NCBI GenBank assembly: GCA_934426825.1
Contig: CAKRYI010000009.1
Span: forward strand, 1 to 64,000
Direction of reading: 5' to 3'
Source of the DNA: an uncultured Acetatifactor sp.
GTDB lineage: Bacteria; Bacillota; Clostridia; Lachnospirales; Lachnospiraceae
DNA: 64,000 nucleotides
Below the pieces are notes generated by a model. That model searched no databases. It was not told the origin of the DNA and was given only the letters and a program-made list of their open reading frames with translations. This document shows positions 61,420 to 64,000 of the stretch, piece by piece; positions within the stretch are counted from its first letter, which is position 1; the number at the start of each line of letters is the position of its first letter. Made by a program: the position numbers and the translations under genes.

Positions 61420-61486
61420 GAAAACAGTTCAGCATAGAGAGGCAATCCTTTGAATTTGTGCCCGACAGGGCAGGAGGAGAAGGACT

Positions 61487-62290
61487 ATGATGACAACAAG
61501 AGAGAAATTGCGCTATTCCATCAAAATTGTGGAATGTATCGTCTTACTTATGGGAAGTTTGGGAGTGTTGGCAGGCTGTGGTGTCAAAGATTCCGCAGTG
61601 GTAGTCCCTATCGGGGAAGTCAGCGGAGAGGCAGCCGGTCAGAGCGAAACAGGCCCCGGAAAGGGGGAAGCCGGTCGTAACGGAACAGACACCGCTGGGG
61701 AGGCATCTGCCGGTGGCGAAAAAGGTTCCGCCCTGCCCAGCAATAGCAGGGCAGATACGCCGGAAGGCGGCAAAACAGAGATACAAGGTGCTGACGGCAT
61801 GCCGGATAAACAGGAAGCGGAGCCGCAAGCGCCTATGATTTATGTCTATGTATGCGGGTGCGTGAATGCGCCCGGAGTGGTGGAACTTCCGGAGGGAAGC
61901 AGAGCGGAGGCGGCGCTGGAAGCGGCGGGCGGTTTCACGGAGGAGGCATGGCGCGAGTATGTGAACCTTGCGGCAGTGGTAACAGACGGCGAGAAACTGT
62001 ATTTTCCAAGGCAGGATGAAGCGGGAACTCTGCCACCGACGGAACAGACAAGGCAGGCAGCGCAGACAAAGCCGGCGGAACAGGCAAAACAGCCCGGTCT
62101 TGTGAATGTGAATACGGCAGACCTGACGGAATTAACGAAACTCCCCGGTATCGGCGAATCGAGGGCAAAAGACATTATCGCTTATCGGGAAAAGCATGGA
62201 AATTTTGAGTGCAAAGAAGATTTGAAAAAGATTTCCGGCATTAAAGAAAGTGTATATTCAAAATTAGAAGATAGGATTACAGTGAATTAG
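61487..62290 (+). CDS. comEA: ComEA-like DNA-binding lipoprotein
   Basis: 267 residues. The signal VECIVLLMGSLGVLAGC ends in a clear lipobox (LAGC). A low-complexity Gly/Ala/Glu linker follows to about 120. Then comes an SLBB domain (PMIYVYVCGCVNAPGVVELPEG...YFPRQDE). A second linker leads to the C-terminal helix-hairpin-helix pair (VNVNTADLTELTKLPGIGESRAKDIIAYREKHGNF, ISGIKESVYSKLEDRITV). ComEA binds incoming DNA outside the membrane during natural transformation. No other competence gene is in the window. The start at 61490 is one codon away and equally possible. Confidence 0.9.
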   Translation: MMTTREKLRYSIKIVECIVLLMGSLGVLAGCGVKDSAVVVPIGEVSGEAAGQSETGPGKGEAGRNGTDTAGEASAGGEKGSALPSNSRADTPEGGKTEIQGADGMPDKQEAEPQAPMIYVYVCGCVNAPGVVELPEGSRAEAALEAAGGFTEEAWREYVNLAAVVTDGEKLYFPRQDEAGTLPPTEQTRQAAQTKPAEQAKQPGLVNVNTADLTELTKLPGIGESRAKDIIAYREKHGNFECKEDLKKISGIKESVYSKLEDRITVN

Positions 62291-62316
62291 GAACAGGAAA
62301 GGGATTGGTAATCAGA

Positions 62317-63015
62317 ATGGCTGAGAAAAGAGCATTGGTAGTGGATGATGAGAAGTTGATTGTAAAAGGAATCCGGTTCAGTCTGGAACAGGATGACATG
62401 GTGGTTGATTGTGCATATGACGGCGAAGAGGCGCTGCAATATGCCAGAGAAAATCAGTATGATATTATCCTCTTGGATGTGATGCTCCCGAAACTTACCG
62501 GCTTTGAAGTCTGCCAGCAGATTCGTGAATTTTCCAATGTTCCTATTATTATGCTGACCGCCAAGGGCGACGATATGGATAAAATTCTGGGACTGGAATA
62601 CGGCGCGGACGATTATATTACCAAGCCATTTAACATTCTGGAAGTGAAGGCGCGCATTAAAGCCATCATGCGGAGAGTAGAGCCGAGAAAGAACGCAGAA
62701 AATACCGCAAAGATTGTGGAGAGCGGTGATATGCGTTTGGACTGCGACGGAAAACGCGCCTATATCAAGGGCAAGGAAATCGGTCTGACCGCAAAGGAAT
62801 TTGAAGTGCTGGAACTGCTTATGCTGAATCCCAATAAAGTATACAGCAGGGAAAATCTGCTGAAATTGGTGTGGGGTGTGGACTATCCGGGCGACGTGAG
62901 AACCGTGGATGTTCATATCAGACGTCTGCGGGAAAAAATCGAGGAAAATCCCAGCGAGCCCAAGTACGTACATACGAAGTGGGGCGTCGGGTATTTTTAC
63001 AATCAGCAGAACTGA
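62317..63015 (+). CDS. OmpR/PhoB-family response regulator
   Basis: 232 residues from ATG at 62317 (MAEKRALVVDDEKLIV; the frame is open to a TTG at 62305). The receiver has DDE, the phospho-acceptor in DIILLDVMLPKLTG and the conserved Lys in DDYITKPFNILEVKARI. The winged-helix domain reads LTAKEFEVLELLMLNPNKVYSRENLLKLVWG and RTVDVHIRRLREKIEENPSEPKYVHTKWGVGYFY, close to the WalR/VicR group. No histidine kinase follows; a structured intergenic region and a TetR gene do, so it is an orphan here. Confidence 0.94.
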   Translation: MAEKRALVVDDEKLIVKGIRFSLEQDDMVVDCAYDGEEALQYARENQYDIILLDVMLPKLTGFEVCQQIREFSNVPIIMLTAKGDDMDKILGLEYGADDYITKPFNILEVKARIKAIMRRVEPRKNAENTAKIVESGDMRLDCDGKRAYIKGKEIGLTAKEFEVLELLMLNPNKVYSRENLLKLVWGVDYPGDVRTVDVHIRRLREKIEENPSEPKYVHTKWGVGYFYNQQN

Positions 63016-63080
63016 GCGAAAAGCGCCGCAAACCCGGTAAACATGGGCGTTTCAGAGATTTGAAAGAACACAAGAAGGGA

Positions 63081-63228
63081 GTGAATATTACCAAAATATT
63101 ACCGGATGAATCGTAATAATGGGGAATATTCACTTGATTTTTAATAAAAAGACTCTATCATAGCAGGTCATTGCAAAAAATACTACCACGTTTGGTAATA
63201 TTTTTTGACCGGGTGATAGGGTCTTTTT
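63081..63228 (+). terminator. Terminator with possible alternative (antiterminator) pairing
   Basis: The outer stem AAAGACTCTATCA (from 63148) pairs with TGATAGGGTCTTT, ending in TTTTT at 63228. An inner stem joins AAAAAATACTACCA (63175) to TGGTAATATTTTTT. Upstream, AATATTACCAAA (63084-63095) is an exact 12-bp complement of TTTGGTAATATT (63191-63202), the inner 3' arm. The upstream copy could thus displace the inner stem. GTGAATATT (63081) and AATATTCAC (63125) form a further perfect repeat. Confidence 0.6.
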
Positions 63229-63232
63229 CTTA

Positions 63233-63282
63233 TTGCTCTTTTTCAAATATATGTTATACTTAAACTAAACGAACAGTCAGTT
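63233..63282 (+). promoter_or_regulatory. Promoter and imperfect operator of the TetR gene
   Basis: TTGCTC (63233-63238) and TATACT (63255-63260), spacing 16. AACTAAACGAACAGTCAGTT (63263-63282) is an imperfect palindrome suited to a TetR dimer. Confidence 0.5.
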
Positions 63283-63300
63283 ATAAAAAGAAAGGTATCT

Positions 63301-63879
63301 ATGAAAACGACAGAACAGCAGCATAACGAAAAGAAACAGGAAATCATGGAAAAATGCTTTGAATGTTATGCCGAAAACGGGTTGAACGGCACGGGAATCA
63401 AGGCACTGGCAAATGCCTGTGGGTTTACGCAGGCAAATCTGTACGGCTATTTTGACAATTTGGACGATTTAATCATTCAGTCCACTGCCCACTGCATGGC
63501 TAAGGTGGAGGATGATTTTATGAAGAAAGCTCCCACCGACCTTAAAGGTGTCATGCGGTTTATCGAGGAAGTCCCTTATTGGACGGCAAAGGAACACGGA
63601 AAAAAATACCGGCTGATGTATCAGGTTTATACACACCCGAAATACATTGAGCATGGCAAGAAATTTTTCGAGGGTGTCAATGAGCGCTATACCGAATACG
63701 CAAAGCAGCTTGAGCCGAAGATTGGTATTCCCTATATGACCATTACGCCGTTAATCTTTATTTTTGTCCGTGCCTGCGTTCACTACGCTATGTTTGAGGA
63801 CGAATATTACCTCAAAGCACAGATGGAGGTCCTGAAGCAGGGAGTAGCTCTGTTTGCAGAGAAATACCGCACTGAATGA
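63301..63879 (+). CDS. TetR/AcrR-family regulator
   Basis: 192 residues. The N-terminal helix-turn-helix reads KQEIMEKCFECYAENGLNGTGIKALANACGFTQANLYGYFDNLDDLIIQ, a clear TetR head. The C-terminal all-helical ligand domain (VPYWTAKEHGKKYRLMYQVYTHPKYIEHGKKFF...) is of unknown specificity. AAAGG precedes the ATG. The next gene, cut by the window end, may be its target; the leader element lies between them. Confidence 0.92.
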   Translation: MKTTEQQHNEKKQEIMEKCFECYAENGLNGTGIKALANACGFTQANLYGYFDNLDDLIIQSTAHCMAKVEDDFMKKAPTDLKGVMRFIEEVPYWTAKEHGKKYRLMYQVYTHPKYIEHGKKFFEGVNERYTEYAKQLEPKIGIPYMTITPLIFIFVRACVHYAMFEDEYYLKAQMEVLKQGVALFAEKYRTE

Positions 63880-63881
63880 TA

Positions 63882-63957
63882 GAATTTTTCAATCACGGGA
63901 TTTGTGTCTGTGCGCACTCGATACAAACCTGTTATTTGCAAAGAATGTGTGCAGAAA
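63882..63957 (+). repeat. Dispersed leader element, copy C
   Basis: About 80% identical to copies A and B, but the left arm of the AT hairpin is missing; it begins GAATTTTTCAATCACGGG right after the TetR stop. The stem TTTGTGTC (63901-63908) with GATACAAA (63920-63927) and the 11-nt loop are kept. The downstream arm GTGTGCAG (63947-63954) ends exactly 14 nt before the ATG at 63969. Confidence 0.82.
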
Positions 63958-63968
63958 GGGAGAAAAGA

Positions 63969-64000
63969 ATGAAAAAAACATTACGTAGCATACTGCTTAT
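63969..64000 (+). CDS. Start of a probable exported protein, cut by the window end
   Basis: ATG with GGGAG upstream, then MKKTLRSILL, a typical signal-peptide beginning. Only ten full codons are in the window. The start is supported by the fixed 14-nt distance from the leader element. Confidence 0.5.
   Translation, partial: MKKTLRSILL

Overview
This window looks like the chromosome of a spore-forming member of the Clostridia, most likely a gut Lachnospiraceae. The basis is the spoIIAA-spoIIAB-sigF operon, SpoVA germination-channel genes, T-box leaders on aminoacyl-tRNA synthetase genes, a two-gene SufC/SufB-type Fe-S system, heterodimeric ABC exporters and the moderate GC content. The assignment is by gene content and protein style only; no rRNA or tRNA gene was seen.

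Layout. 1-2.8 kb: remains of a polymorphic-toxin locus. A broken AHH-nuclease toxin, its probable immunity gene, two small orphan ORFs and a second copy of the pre-toxin module. 2.9-12.1 kb: T-box-valS, folC, a 50-residue ORF, a TPR membrane protein, spoIIAA-spoIIAB-sigF, then azlCD and a small membrane protein on the opposite strand. 12.3-17.4 kb: a membrane-anchored GH25 lysozyme, an MBOAT O-acyltransferase with its SGNH-like partner, and spoVAB-spoVAA in reverse of the Bacillus order. 17.4-25.4 kb: a tyrS remnant that keeps its T-box but has lost two internal segments, an EAL phosphodiesterase, sufC-sufB, spoVAC, several repeats and a nonsense-mutated nuclease-like gene. 25.5-41.7 kb: an HTH membrane regulator, a glycerol-1-phosphate dehydrogenase-like enzyme, a domain-permuted GH3 glucosidase, a MarR gene with a heterodimeric ABC exporter, a chemoreceptor, a Ca-type P-ATPase, a GDPD phosphodiesterase and trpS. 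41.7-48.7 kb: spoVAD, ridA, shikimate kinase, EamA transporter, spoVAE, degV, a LytTR regulator and small conserved genes. 48.7-60.8 kb: argG facing away from capA, a metH/metF fusion and argC-GNAT-argJ-argB-argD plus a solute-binding protein, with shared ArgR-like operator sequences. 60.8-64 kb: a 167-bp repeat, a ComEA-like lipoprotein, an OmpR-type regulator, a TetR regulator and the start of another gene.

Two threads run through the window. First, the SpoVA channel genes (AB, AA, AC, AD, AE) occur at four sites over 30 kb rather than in one operon; two of the sites have good sigma-G-like promoters. Second, the intergenic DNA carries several undescribed-looking repeats. The most striking is a leader element of about 90 bp found three times. 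Each copy ends exactly 14 nt before a start codon, and its stem and probable pseudoknot are kept by compensating changes. Other repeats are two copies of a 167-bp element with inverted ends, a 22-bp tandem array and a 128-bp palindrome.
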